Positions 26,537 to 53,248 of a stretch of 64,000 nt of DNA are shown piece by piece. The position numbers and the translations under genes were made by a program. Positions within the stretch are counted from its first letter, which is position 1, and each line of letters starts with the position of its first letter. The notes under the pieces were generated by a model that saw nothing but the letters and a program-made list of their open reading frames with translations, did not search any database and was not told the origin of the DNA. Where the stretch lies: positions 1,736,001 through 1,800,000 of the forward strand of contig OZ218957.1 in the NCBI GenBank assembly GCA_965112735.1, in the 5' to 3' direction. Source of the DNA: Phaeosaccion multiseriatum. Lineage: Eukaryota > Ochrophyta, other classes.

Positions 26537-29500
26537 ATGGAAGGGGACGACAGGGGGGCCACGCGGCCCCCCGGAGCCCAGGAGACACCAGCAAACCTCA
26601 CAGCAACCCAGCAGGAGCCACCTATGAGCCGCGATCAGCAGCGGCTCGAAAGAAGGGAGAGACGGGCAGCGGCAGCAGCAATTCGCCAAACACCAGCACG
26701 GGAAGGCGTGCCCACCCCCATCACGGCTCCACCAGCGGCCGCAGCACCCCGCAACACCCTCCCGCAGGACCCACAGCTCCCACCAGCACTCACGGAACCC
26801 ACAGCAACAGCAGCGGAAGCCCACCCCCAGCAGCAGCAACCACAACCGATCTCAACGACACGGCAACAAACAGCACCAGCCGCCAGGAGATCTACCACGC
26901 CCGCCAGCGAGACAACAGGCCCTACAACAGCACCACCCCCCACAGCGACCAGCCCAGCACCCATGCAGCCAACCACGAGGCCAAGGGGACGAAGCAGGAC
27001 CCCCCGAGCACGCAGCCCGGAAAGGCCAACCGCCACTTTCCGAGCCTCAGATCCAGCCCAAACCACCAACGCGTCAACTCACAGAAACGCACACGGGATC
27101 ACAGAGCAAATCGTCTCCATCCTCCAAGACGAATACGAAGACACCCACCTCACAGCCACGACCCCCATACGGCAACACCCGAACCTCTTCTTCAACGAAC
27201 AAGCGCCAGCATCCGCCAGCCGACGCATCAGCGCTGAGTTCGCAAGCCTAAACCTCACCGCGACGGAACTGACCCACCACAACACGGCCGAGGCCATCGC
27301 CGACCTCGTACGACCACCCCCCACGACGCACGAGGAAGAGACAGCATCACTCGAAACAGACACGCATGGACACGCACCAACGACATGGAGCAACACCATA
27401 CGCCACCAGCGCGACGCGGCGCTCCCGCCTACCAACTCGCACTTCTATATGCCCCTCCTCAGACAAGCTCTAAGGAGCGGAGGCCCCCCCACCACCCCCG
27501 GAAGACCACATGGGGGAGGAGATTACCCCCTTGGATGGCAACAGATCGTAGAGGCCTATGCCCACACGCTCGCAGGCCAAGAGATCACCTCCAACGAGTT
27601 GGTCAACGACTACATCACCGCCTCACGACAGGAGGAACTCATCGCGGTATTACCCGACGTCCAAGCCATCGTTGAGCGCTACGGCCACGCCCTACGCGAC
27701 CACACCAACAACACCACCACCTCCCCCTTCGCCAACACCATGGCCACACCGTGGTGGGCGCCGGGGCAAGCCCTCGCCTTACGCACGAGGCAGGCCCCCC
27801 GGGGAACCGCACCAGGACCGCCAACACCCCCACCCACAGTGACACAACCACGCCACAGACGGACGACACCCACAACAACACCACAGCGTACCGCAGGAAC
27901 ATTGACAACAACTACATCGCCACGGGAGTCCTCTGCAACTTCGAACAGTGCAATGACACCTTCGTCACGGTCGGCAGGTCCAGAGACCGCCTCAACAGGC
28001 ACCAGTTGAGCCACCACCCCAACCGCGGCCGAGAGTGGGAACGATGGATGCGCGAACACCACCCCCAGGCCGCGTCAATCCTGTGGTACCGCGCCAACGG
28101 CCCACAGAGCGGACCACAGAACAGAACGTATCAGCTACGTGACTGTATACGTGGATGCGGCAACCTGGCCCACAGAAACTCCGGCAGATCCCTCCTCAGA
28201 AGCTTCCCGCAAGCAGGCCTACGGCAGCCCATATGCCACACATGCATACGAGCATACGAAGCAGCACACCTCCCGGCATCGTCAACCATCCCACCACGAG
28301 CTCGCAGCATGCCCCCACCGACAAGAGCAGGTGGGACAGACACTACACGGGAGCACGACCCGGAGGGAGAAGGGAGAGGAGAGCGAGCGGGACACAGGGG
28401 AGGGGGACGAGGAGACCGCGACGGAAGAGTAGTAGCAGGGGGGGAGAGGGCGAAAACAGCAGAGGCGGAGGAGAGCGCCCAGCACTGGCACGGGAAGCAG
28501 CGGCAGAAGGAGGGGAAGGGCAAGCAGAGGGAGGAGGTGACGAAGCAGAAGGAGGAGGCGACCCCACCAACAACGAGGAGCTACCCAACTGCCCGGTGTG
28601 TATGGAACCGCTCACTGGCCAAGCACAAGTCGCCATGCACGAAGACGAACATCACGTGCACAACCACTGCGCATTGGGAGTCATGAGCACGTACCCCAAC
28701 CGCAACGACCACCTCTGCCCCTACTGCCGCAACCCCTGCTACCGGCACACGATCGAGCAGGCCATCACAGCACAAGGAGGGAGAGCTATGGGCCGCGCAA
28801 GGGATCGCCTAGCGAGGGAGCGCAGAGAGTCGCATCAGCAGCACGCGCAGGCCAGCCAAGGACGGCGCCGCCAGTCCCAGCCACCCCCCACCACCCGACA
28901 CACACCCCCACCCCAACCTACCGCCCCCCCAGCCCCGATATGCTGCATATGCATGTCTGACGCGGACCCCCTTTCATCGCACCAACCACGGAGTGGCCAG
29001 TACGCACCCGACGCTGCCAACACACCGTTCACCCCGCGTGCCTCCTTCACCACCTGAACGACCAAGCCACACTGAGGAGAGCCAACCAGCAGCCCGTCAT
29101 ACCACCAGGCAACCTCCCCTGCCCCGCGCAAGGCTGCATGGCTGGCTACCAAGCTCAACGAGCCATCCCCGCCCTCAGGACCATCCTCACCCAAGGCAAC
29201 GCAGCATCGGCCTACCAAGGCCCCCTCAACGACCTCGAGAACGCCTATCTAGGCCCAGACCCAAACGAGGACCCGTCGCGTACGGCAACGCCCCAGCACA
29301 CGACAGCAACGGCCAGGCTCAACCCGTACCAACCCACCACCCCCACGGGCAGAGGAGGAGGGCGAGGGCACGCGGAAGGAGGAGGAGGAGGAGGAGGAGC
29401 AATCGCAGCAGCGCCAAGTGGAGTAGAAGGACGAAGAGGAGGACGAGGGAGGGGGAAGGAAACGGACAAGGAGCAGCAGCAGAGAGGGGACCTCAGAGAG

Positions 29501-30426
29501 AAAGGGCAGGGGGAGATAGCACACGCACGCAAGGAACCACAGCAGCAGCAGCGAGACGAGGGGGAGGAGGACGGAGCAGAGGCCAAGGAGGTAGCGGCGG
29601 GGACGGAGGGGACGGAGAAGGGCCAGCCAACGACGATACACCCGAGGAAGGATGGCCCATGCAGCACCCAAACGTCCTCCGCCTAGGGGCCCTGGACCCG
29701 CAGGGTACCATCCTCTCAACACTCGTGTTTGAGACAGTAGCGCAGTGCAACCCCCGCCACGTAAGCTTGATTATCAGCTTACAGCAAAGAGCGCTCAACA
29801 ACTGGAACAGGGCGCTGAGGGCCCACAAGAACGGACCCACCGACGCCACCCTCCACACCCTTCTGGCATGGGATGTCTTCCACCACCTCCTCCCTGCCAT
29901 GCTCTTCTCTAAAGACGGAGCCTACAGCCGCCAGCAGCGGATACAGATGGTCCTCGACCTCGACATCGCCCCACTCGCACAAGCAGCGATAGCCACAGCA
30001 CACGCACGCCGCCCACCACCCCCAGCACAGGCACAGACAGAGGAGCGACGGAGAGAAACCTGCGCCCACCTGCTCACCAAACCCGGAGGCCTGCACAAGG
30101 CCGCGGCGAGGCTCAGCACAAAGAGCAGAGACGGCCACCTCCCTCCCACACACGAGACCTTTCGACGCCTCCAGCAAGCGCACGTCGACGAGAGCCTCGA
30201 AGAGATCAACACAGCAGCAACAGCAGCCAGGGAGTACGCCAGAACCCAGGTGCAGGAGCACCCCGAGAATGGCAACGACGTCACCAGAGAGGAGATCAGC
30301 ACAGCCATGCTGCTGACCTACCGGAGGGTCAACTACTGGAAGGGCCAAGGAGCAGACGGGCGCAGGGCGAGCCACGTCAAGTACCCCCGGACAGCCCCCA
30401 GGAGTACGCAATCGTGGAGGCTCTGA
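26537..30426 (+). pseudogene. Retroelement ORF1, copy 3, several frameshifts
   Basis: It starts MEGDDRGATRPP and follows copy 1 to about 27820, where the homologous frame changes; it changes again near 28435-28445 (G-run plus one missing A), near 28968 (one C fewer in a C-run inside the second RING domain) and near 29440-29460. The C2H2 finger (CNFEQC...HQLSHH, about 27940-28015), first RING (about 28590-28745) and second RING (from about 28935) are all recognisable. It ends in frame with the copy 1 ORF1 terminus (…STQSWRL) at 30426. Confidence 0.85.
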
Positions 30427-32905
30427 CTGACACCTACGAGCTGCTCCGAACGGGGGACACTCCACTGCCTCCACAGCTCGCCAAACGGTGGTTCAGCACC
30501 AGCGCCGCAGCCCTCGGCGAGAAAGCGCGTCCTGTGACATCCCCCAACCTCTACCGCAGCCTCGTGGAGAGCTGTCACATGAAGCTCATCGCGGACAGGG
30601 TGGGCCCAGAGCTCAGAAGCGCAGGACAGCTAGCGGTAGCGGTCAGAGGCGGAGGGGAAACACACGCCGCAGCAGCCCAGCTAGCGCACGATGCCGGCAA
30701 AACCGTCGTGCTGCATGACATCACCAAGGCCTACACCCGCGTGTCGCGTGCCAGAGGCGTCCTAGCCTCAGGCGCACTCCCTACCATCGACCCAGCAGGC
30801 ATCAACTACGCCATCGCCAGCCTCTCCCACGCCTCCGCCCACAACGCCCTCACACCAGACGGCACCCAGACCATCCACCAGAGCTCCGGAGTCAACCAAG
30901 GAGCACCAGAAGGGCCTCTCATGTTCGCAGCCGCCATCCACCCAGTGCTGAAAGTTCAGAACACAGCCGACACCGCAGCGAACCGCCCCACCATCTCCGC
31001 CTACGCAGACGACCTCATGGACCAGCTGGAACCCGACGCACCCCTAGAGACCTACGCCCCACGCCATGCCCATCTCCAAGCCCAATTCCGAGGCTTGGGC
31101 CTCGAGTTCAACGAGAGGAAAACGGTTTACCTCATGGGCAAAGGCAAGCAGCCAACACAGGCTGACAGGGACCACGCCCAACGGCAGGGCGCCACACTTG
31201 CCACCGAGGGTACCGTGGTAGCCGGCATCCCCGTCGGCACGGAGGAGTACATCGAAGAGTACCTCCGCAACATCCTCGGCCAAGAAGACCCCAGGGGCTA
31301 CCTCCAACTCGCCAAACACTGCAGCGAGTGGGACAACACCCAGGCGGCCACCCTCGTCCTCCTCCAATGCCTCCCAGCCAGGCTCACACACCTGGCGAGA
31401 GCCATTGACCCCTCCATCTTCCGACGCGCCCTCGGCAGCAGGGCAGACCGCACCAACAGGGCGACACTGGCCCACATCATGCGCCTCCCCGATGCCCCCC
31501 TCTGGAGCAGGCCGCAGATGCACAAGAGGAGCCATGGACGGAGACACAGCGCCTACAAATGCATACGGCACGGCGCTTCGGCGGCCTCGGCCTCACCAGC
31601 CTCCACGACATCGCCCCAGCAGCATACCTTGGCAACAAGATGCTCACCCTCCCCCCCCTGCTCAGCCGCACCGCACGCCGGGACGGCTCCCAAGAGAGCG
31701 CCCTACCGGACCAGCTGTTCACCAACGGAGCCCTCAAGAGCGTCGCCGACAGCGTCAACCTCCTGCACGAGGAGGGGGTCCCTGAGGCCCCCCTCATCCA
31801 AGCAGTGGGTCAGGCACAGTTCGACGAGGCCCGCTCACGCGTACTCGAGCCGCCTGACCACCAAGCCCAAGACACAGCGCGACGCAACGTGCGCAGGAGC
31901 CATCAGGCAGGCCGTCAACCGACCCACGGCGTCCAGAAGGCCCTCACCACCTTCATCCACAAACGCCGCCATGAGGAGCTGACGCAGAGCATCGCCACCA
32001 TCGACGTCACACCGGCAGAGGCACAGAGGGGAGAGGAGACACAGGAAATTGCAACAGCCCGACTCCACTCACAGCGAGGAAGGGGCGCCATGGCCTTCCT
32101 CGGAGCGCTCCCCCACGGCCACAACACCATGGCCCCCGCAGAATGGACCATGGCCCTTCGTCGCAACCTCGGTGTCAACACGCCATACGCGGACCCGCCC
32201 CCACCCTGCCTTGGCACAGGCTGCGCCCGCACGGCAAGCACCACCCACGCCACCATCTGCCCCCGCACCGGCCTCCACAACCACACGCACCACCTCCTCG
32301 TCAAGGCCTTCGGGAGGATGATGCACAGCGTGGGCATTGGAGGAGCACGTGTAGAGGACCAGACCTGCTTCGACGGCCCCACGGGCACCCGAGCAGGACG
32401 AGACCTACGCATGGACCTGACCTATCCCGCAGGTAGCTTCCCGGGAGCGGACGCACCCCTGCGGAGAAACCTCCTCTGCGACATCACCGTCACCAACCCC
32501 ACCGCCCCCACCCACGTGGGACGGGCCTCCACCACGCCAGGCCACGCAGCAGCCGCCGCCGAAGAACGCAAGCGCACACACTACCTGGGCAGTTTTCTGC
32601 CCGGGACTTCAACCCTGAAGTGCATTGCAATTGAGACGTACGGCAGACTGGGCCACCAAACGGACGAGCTCATCGAGGCGATGGCCATCCACAAGGCATC
32701 AAGAGGGCTCGGCCCCGCAGCGGCGGCAGCCACGGGCCCCATCAAGGGCCTCCTGCGCCAACAACTGTCCCTCGCCCTTCAACGCGCCCTCTCACAGCGG
32801 GAGATCAGGTATGGCACCCTCCTTCGAGCCACGATGACGCAGCACGAAGCAGCAGAAACCCTCGACTGGGGGCTCATGGGAGCCATCGACGGAGCGGCCG
32901 CCTGA
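30414..32905 (+). pseudogene. Retroelement ORF2 (RT and endonuclease), copy 3, one frameshift
   Basis: The RT part is intact: HDITKAY, SGVNQGAPEG and YADD at about 31002-31013. A single C missing from the run at 31495-31500 (six C; seven in copy 1) shifts the frame after MRLPDAP, and the original frame resumes on the other side and runs open to 32905 with the Cys/His knuckle and the nuclease motifs RDLRMDLTYP and CDITVTNP. As written, the protein would lose its endonuclease. Confidence 0.88.
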
Positions 32906-33226
32906 GGAGCAGGAGTACACCAGCCAGCAGACAGCGAGACCATCAGCACACAGCATAGCAACCACAGTTAGTCACGCCTTGTCACCCGCACCACCCACAG
33001 CAGGATAGTTCACCTATCACCTCCACCACCTCACTCCTTCCCACACCCCTTCATCTCCTCCTCCCCCCTTCACTCCCTTCCCATTCCCCATTATCCTCTA
33101 CTCTACCACCCTTACCATCCTCTTCTCCTCCACATCACGCTCCATCAATACCACACATACACACATCTACACATGGTTACAACTTACCTCGAGCGCTCCA
33201 ATACTGAGCCCATAAGCTCTAATATA

Positions 33227-33238
33227 CTTCTCACACCC
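33227..33238 (+). repeat. Right 12-bp target-site duplication of copy 3
   Basis: Exact repeat of 26487-26498 directly after the element 3' end, followed by host zinc-finger coding sequence on the minus strand. Confidence 0.85.
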
Positions 33239-33794
33239 TTCCACAGTACACGTCTTTCTCACAGCTCCATGCCTAGTGCACAATCCTCCTTGGACCCGCT
33301 GATTCTCACACCCCTCCACATTACACCTCTTCCGCATTCTCGCAGCTCCGTGGCTACTGCACAATCCTCCCTGCTGCGAATGCTTCTCACACCCCTCCCC
33401 AGTCCACGATTTTTGGATCCCGGCTGCGAGGCAGGGGGTCTTCTCCTCTGAAAGTTCTTCAACAGATCAACGGGATAAGATATCAGGGTATGATGATAGG
33501 AACCTCAGCTCTGAGTGGCTCCTCCCTCACGTTCTTTCCCGCGGATCGCTGTGGAGAGATTGTCTTCTACTTCCCCCCCCGAGCCTTCAAAACAAAACAA
33601 ATTCGCCTCAGGAGATGAGGGTCTCACGCCCATCCACCGCACACCAGTCTTGAGTGGCTCTTCCCTCTCGTCTCCTCCCGCAAGTTGCTGAAAGACAAGT
33701 CCTTGCGCAGAGTATTGCGTGTGAAAGGGGAAAGTGTGAAAGGAGAGAAAAAGGGGGGGGTGGGGGGCGTCTGGTGCCATCTGTGCTGGCCAAA

Positions 33795-34990
33795 AAGAAT
33801 CGCCCAAATCGCCCGATTTCCCCCCCAATTTTATTTTTGCACATGCTCAGGAAAAGGACGCTGGGAGAAGCGCTATAGCTCTTCGTGTAGCTCTTTGAGA
33901 TCCCCACCGATCCATGGTCTTTCGGCTTTCATCGCCTCTTCCCTTCCGTAGTTGTCAGCGTTTCCGCAGCAGCACCCCCTTCCCGTGGGGGGGAGAAGGG
34001 GGATGTGCACGCCACGGAAATCGCTCATGGGCAGCTTGCCCGCCCTTCTGCAAGAGAACAGGCGCAGGGCTACGGCGGCTAGCCACAGTGGAGCAGCAGC
34101 AGGACCCTTGGCAAGCCTGGTGCGATTTCCGTGGCGTGCACATCCCCCTTCTCCCCCCCCCCCGGAAGGGCGTGCTGCTGCGGAAATGCTGACAACTACG
34201 GAAGGGAAGAGGCGATGAAAGCCGAACGACCATGGATCGGTGGGGATCTCAAAGAGCTACACGAAGAGCTATAGCGCTTCTCCCAGCGTCCTTTTCCTGC
34301 GTTTGCGCAAAAAACGTTTTGGTCGCGATTTGGGCGATTCTTACGCAAATCGAGTGTTAAAATTATAACTGATTATTACTGAAAAGAACAAAAAAAAAAA
34401 ATGAAAAATACTGTGATTTCGCGGTTGAGTGGCACTTTTGACGCCCCGTGAATTTTTTTTGACGCCAAATGACGATTACTTTGACGACGTTTGACGACTT
34501 TTGAACCCCTTTTTTCCCCACTTTCAAGCCCTATTTGACGCCTATTCGTGATTTGTTTTCCGTGATTTTTTTTAGACGAAGTTAAGGCGAATTAAGATAA
34601 AAGGGCGTCAAAGGGCGTCAAAGTGCGTCAAACAGGGCTTTAAAGTGGGTAAAAAAGGGGTTCAAAAGTCGTCAAACGTCGTCAAAGTAATCGTCATTTG
34701 GCGTCAAAAAAAAATTCACGGGGCGTCAAAAGTGCCACTCAACCGCGAAATCACAGCATTTTTCATTTTTTTTTTTGTTCTTTTCAATAATAATCAGTTG
34801 TAATTTTAACACTCGATTTGCGTAAGAATCGCCCAAATCACCTCCAATTTTTTGGACGAACTCCGGAAAATGTCGCTTAAAAATTCTTTTCTCTTTGAGA
34901 TGCCTACCGACACATAGTTTTCTCTCGTCTTTCGACACTTCCTTCCTTCCCTACTTGTCAGCATTTCCGCAGGAGCACTCCCCCTTGCCT
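33795..34990. mobile_element. Nested foldback (inverted-repeat) element, non-coding
   Basis: Two adjacent hairpins are present. Arms of about 175 bp at 33849-34023 and 34122-34299 are near-perfect complements around a spacer of about 100 bp. Arms of about 215 bp at 34327-34545 and 34625-34840 flank a spacer of about 80 bp. A third, diverged copy of the first arm is at about 34840-34990 (gtcagcatttccgcaggagc). The word gaatcgcccaaatc marks 33795, its complement 34330, and 34827. The DNA is AT-rich and full of GACG/CGTC words, unlike the window. No transposase is encoded, so this looks like a non-autonomous foldback or MITE-like element. Confidence 0.85.
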
Positions 34991-36013
34991 GGAAGACCAG
35001 CCACCCCGACGTGGTGATGGTGACGGGCCAACCAATAGACAACCAACAAATAGACTAGCTTCCCTTCACCACTGCTTCATCAAAGGAGCAGCTGCAATAC
35101 CATCACCGAACCCTCTTCTCTCTCCGGGAGCGACACTGGCAGCGAAATGCCTACGCTCGTGCCATCCCACCTCCCTGTGGGCCAATGCAACTGTGGCAGT
35201 TGGTGATTCAGCGGCAGGCTTCATGCTTCCATACATACATACATACAGTCCCTACATATATGATGTCCTTCTGTTACACAGCTCAGGCGCGCAACAGAAG
35301 GGGGGGGGAGTCAACAAGAGGAAAGGTGGTCTGCCGGCGGCTGCTTTGGCTCCTCCCTCGCTGTACACCAGCGGGAGGGGGTCAGGGTAGATAGAGCAGT
35401 CTTCCTCTCCTTGCCTGTGCCCTCCGTCTCTGTTTGTTCAGCGAGAGAGGAGCCATCGTACCGGCAACCCACCTTCCTCTCCCTGTGCCCTCCGTCTCTG
35501 TCTCTCAAGCAAGTGTCTCAGCTGTGCATATGCTCTACCAAGTTGCTGCCAGCTGTGAATGCTGTACCAAGTTGTTGCCCCCCCGCTGTCGTCGTGCCAG
35601 CGCTGCCTTGTCTGTCTATCTATCCAGTAATCGAGGCAGGCAGGTCCACCGCTCAAGGGCACGTACGCACTGCCCTCTCCTCTGTTCAAGCTCTGACGCT
35701 CTGTAGATCTGCTGAAGATGAAAGCTCCCTCCCTCCCTCCCTCCCTCCCTCCCGTGGGTAGTTCGCTACATTTCCCCTCTAATCCTTGCGCTAAACCCTG
35801 TGCAGTGTGTACACAGTGAATGGGATAAAAAGGTCCTCGGTCTTCTCTGCGGCGCTGCGGCGCTGACGGTTGGGGAGGCCACACGCAATCGATGCCAAAG
35901 CGTTGCTGCGCTCTCCTCGTTTCTCAACGGTTCCGGCTCCCCTTGTTCCGCGGCTTGCTCCTCAGGATGAGACGAGAAGAACGAAAAAAGACAAAACATG
36001 CTTGGGGAAGAAA
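34991..36013. other. Intergenic stretch, no gene seen
   Basis: Contains a short CATA run (35231-35250), an imperfect duplication of about 70 bp (35400-35440 against 35468-35510, shared words cctgtgccctccgtctctgt), one copy of the dispersed motif (about 35196) and a (TCCC)n run (35728-35755). Open frames here show no domain. Confidence 0.5.
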
Positions 36014-36713
36014 TCAATCGCCCTTTAGCACACTCGTCCCTCCCTCCGCCCCCGCCCCTGGAAGGGGGACTGTCGCCTTGAGTAGGTTGATGGCGGGAAA
36101 GCCCACCACCAGCGTCTGCAGGGTCCACAATCGGGCCTTGGACAGAGGGAGGCCCCTCTTAAGGGCGATGCCGTAGGCCACCACCGCTTCGACTGAGGCA
36201 GGAGAGGGACAAGGAGGAGTATGACAAGAGGGTGAGGATGAGGATGAGTACGGAGAGAGGGGCTAGTGTGTGTGCACCTGAAGCATCGAAGCTGCCCCCC
36301 CCCCAGCCCGTTTCGCCCGCCGACTTACCAACGTGCGTGATGTGCGCGAGCCAGCAAGCGATCTTCAGGCCAGTTAGACTGCGTGACCGTGAAAGGGGTG
36401 AGAAGGTTACAAGCAAACCGGTGAGGGAGAGAGAGACAGAGAGAGAGAGAGAGAGAACATAGAACACAAAGGAGTGTTTCCATGTAACCACTTCTTACCT
36501 TTGGAAGAGAAGAATACCAACACCTTGCAGCGGCTCGACGACTGGCTCCCACAGAGAAGCTGGGCAAAATGTTTCGGGGTAGGCGGTGACAGTGATGGCC
36601 ACCATCCCCACGACGAGAAGCAACCACCGACATGAGACCAGGCGGAACATGTCTTCAGGCTTCAGTGCGGGTGGGGCTACAGTTTCCTTGGGCTGCGACG
36701 CTTGCGAACCCAT
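36014..36713 (-). CDS. TMEM254-like (DUF4499) small membrane protein, three exons
   Basis: Exons 36713-36499, 36378-36329 and 36192-36014 join in phase (GT-AG) to encode 147 residues starting MGSQASQPKETVAPP. The upstream ATG at 36788 is in frame but this one sits at the start of the conserved part. The protein has about three hydrophobic segments: CRWLLLVVGMVAITVTAY, LKIACWLAHITHVVEAVV and ARLWTLQTLVVGFPA. The pattern W-L-x2-I-T-H-V-x-E followed by a basic loop and A-R-L-W-x-L-Q-T matches the order I recall in vertebrate TMEM254 (about 120 residues). Function in that family is not established. It is probably an integral membrane protein. The gene is followed by the unrelated 34991-36013 region and preceded upstream by a long GT tract. 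Confidence 0.82.
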
Positions 36714-36937
36714 GGTGGACGAAGCAGGAATGAGCCCCCCGAGGAGAAGGAAGAGGGGATAGAAGAGGAGGTAAGCAGAGGAGGGCAAAGAGATGCCCCT
36801 TCACAAAGAAGGGACCTCAAGAAGGAGTAGGGGATGTTGAAGCAGGTGCCGCCCTTGAAGCAGACAAAAGAAGAGAAGGGAGAAGGGAGAATGGAGGGAA
36901 ATTGGAGGGGGAAAAGTAAAGGTCTGAGCAACTGAAA

Positions 36938-37156
<219 letters not shown>

Positions 37157-37160
37157 ATTG

Positions 37161-37271
37161 TCGGCCCCTGACATGCTTCTGAGGCGACCTTGCTTCCTGC
37201 TTCTGGCCGGCGCCAGAGGGCCTGCTTCCTGCTTCTGGGCTGGCCTCTCTCAGAAGCATGTCAGGGGCCGA
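37161..37271. repeat. Perfect 23-bp inverted repeat (hairpin)
   Basis: Arms at 37161-37183 (tcggcccctgacatgcttct plus gag) and 37249-37271 are exact complements. The 65-bp loop holds two copies of tgcttcctgcttctgg. The hairpin sits between the long GT tract and a second short GT run. Confidence 0.9.
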
Positions 37272-37951
37272 GTGTGTGTGTGTGTGCGTGGATTTGGACA
37301 GCACATATGGCACTAAACACCAGAAAGGGTGCGCACCTTCTCTCTCCTCCAATCCTACGACTCTCTTTTCTCCTTTGGCCTGACGCTCAGCTCAGTATGC
37401 ACCCTCTGGTTGCATACAACTGTATCTCTGTATCTGCTGTGTGGCGTAATGGTATCGACCTTCAGCTTAAGTGTCGGTGGTCGGAGCTTACGATTGATGC
37501 CTGATGAAAGACCACTTTCCTTCTACACACGAGAAGCAACATCCCCCCCCCCCCGGCCTTGCCTTAGATTCCCTCTGAGGTATGCATGTGGACGAGTGGC
37601 ATCACTCCCCTGAGAAGGTCTTTTTATTTATGATTGAAAAAAAAATTCAAGCAAGAGGCTGACACAAGTTTGAAGTGGGCCTTCGCCTGCATGACTGCAT
37701 CGCTTGCGTCCGTTGCCATCCGTCCATCCATTGCCATCCTTCCTCACCACTTTGAATGAGACCCATGCATTCATGTGAAGGCTGAGATGCTTTGCAAGCT
37801 GGGTGGGTGGGTGGAGGGAGGGGCCCGCACTCTCTTCTGTCCTCCCCCCCCCCCCCCCCCCCCCGACTGCTGCTATACTCCCAACTCCTTCTGTTCCTGT
37901 ATCACCAACTGCTGTGGAACCACTAACTCCTGCTTGCTGCTTCTGCCGCTC
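37272..37951. other. Intergenic stretch, no gene seen
   Basis: Lies between the hairpin and the CFAP61 stop codon (minus strand, 37952). It has an A-rich spot at 37620-37650, a C-run at 37845-37864 and one copy of the dispersed motif in its complement form (about 37897-37915). No structured RNA recognised. Confidence 0.5.
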
Positions 37952-52586
<14,635 letters not shown>

Positions 52587-53248
52587 GCTTCTATTATCTT
52601 GCCGCTCTCCGTTTCTCGTCTTCCTCCTTTCTCTCTCTCTGCTGCTGCTGCGCCTGCGGTTCCAGCTCCTTCTGCTGCCTACTCGTGCGGCTCAGTCACC
52701 AAAATGAAGGAGCCTACCCTGTCTTGCAAACCTCAGCCCCACTCGCAAACCCCCATTTCCCTCTCTCCCACAACCCGCTCGGCTCGTGCAGAAGGCCTCT
52801 AGACCTTGTAACGTCGGCCCCCCGGGGGATTCACAATTGGTTCTAAACTTCACCTCTCCTTGATGACAATTCGCATTCGGGGTCAGAAAATTATCCCTCT
52901 CTATCCGCATGACCTTCTCATCACCTTGAGTCCTAGGCGAGGCCTTGTATACCCGTGATCCAGTCGTGGGGATTTAAAAGGAAGAGAGGAAGGCAGCGCT
53001 GAGGCCTATACAGCGAGCGCTTCGGGTTGACAGGGCGAAGGGGCCGGCGTTAGCCAGGGGCTTAGCCAGGGCTGCGAGATAAGAGTCCCTCAAGGCTTGC
53101 ACACATTCCCTGTACTTTGTTCCTCCTCTTCGGCCTGATGGCGATAGATTCGGGTGCCAAGTCGTGGGGAAAAGTCGTCAGCGAGGGAGGGCCCAGAGCT
53201 CCTTAAGGGATGCGTTAAGTGGAGATAGGCGACAAAGAGCTTCCGGCC
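52587..53248. promoter_or_regulatory. Presumed shared upstream region of CFAP61 and the zinc-finger/HMA gene
   Basis: These 662 bp lie between two divergent start codons (52586 minus and 53249 plus). No clear TATA box or known ciliary or metal-response element was recognised by eye. It contains a CTCT tract near the CFAP61 start and a repeated ttagccaggg (53050-53072). Confidence 0.4.

Larger units (their letters stand above)
26499..33226 (+). mobile_element. Site-specific RLE-type non-LTR retroelement, copy 3 (full length, decayed)
   Basis: A 6.73-kb copy in inverted orientation to copies 1 and 2. It has the same leader, gccaccATGG start, ORF1/ORF2 overlap and 3' end (…ctctaatata) and is bounded by the 12-bp duplication. 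The 5' end carries extra bases (cacaccccatc) compared with copy 1, as expected for the variable 5' junctions of target-primed insertion. It is nearly identical to copy 2 and slightly diverged from copy 1. Several one-base indels break both reading frames. Confidence 0.92.
25056..33448 (-). pseudogene. Zinc-finger host gene, locus B, split by retroelement copy 3
   Basis: On the minus strand the gene reads from about 33448 (possible acceptor aactttcag) through GEGCEKHSQQGG, three more finger repeats, and TCTVEGCEK ending at 33227. It is then interrupted by the 6.7-kb element and resumes at the duplicated target (26498-26487) with GVGCEKLSQQGG, the third-repeat region and the same unknown domain as locus A (LGLHAGDEIQLPNG...). 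A donor after 25797 and an acceptor before 25157 give a last exon 25157-25056 ending SLKLADLI, the same length as at locus A. The two loci are in opposite orientation and differ by scattered substitutions. The insertion puts the element antisense to the gene and should abolish a normal product unless spliced out. Confidence 0.78.

Noticed and set aside
28993-29137. Separate gene start upstream of the retroelement Gly-rich region in copy 3
   Set aside because: It is an out-of-frame reading of ORF1 after the indel in the second RING domain.
37430-37505. Possible tRNA (gcgtaatggtatcgacc...)
   Set aside because: No cloverleaf with acceptor and T-arm pairing could be formed.
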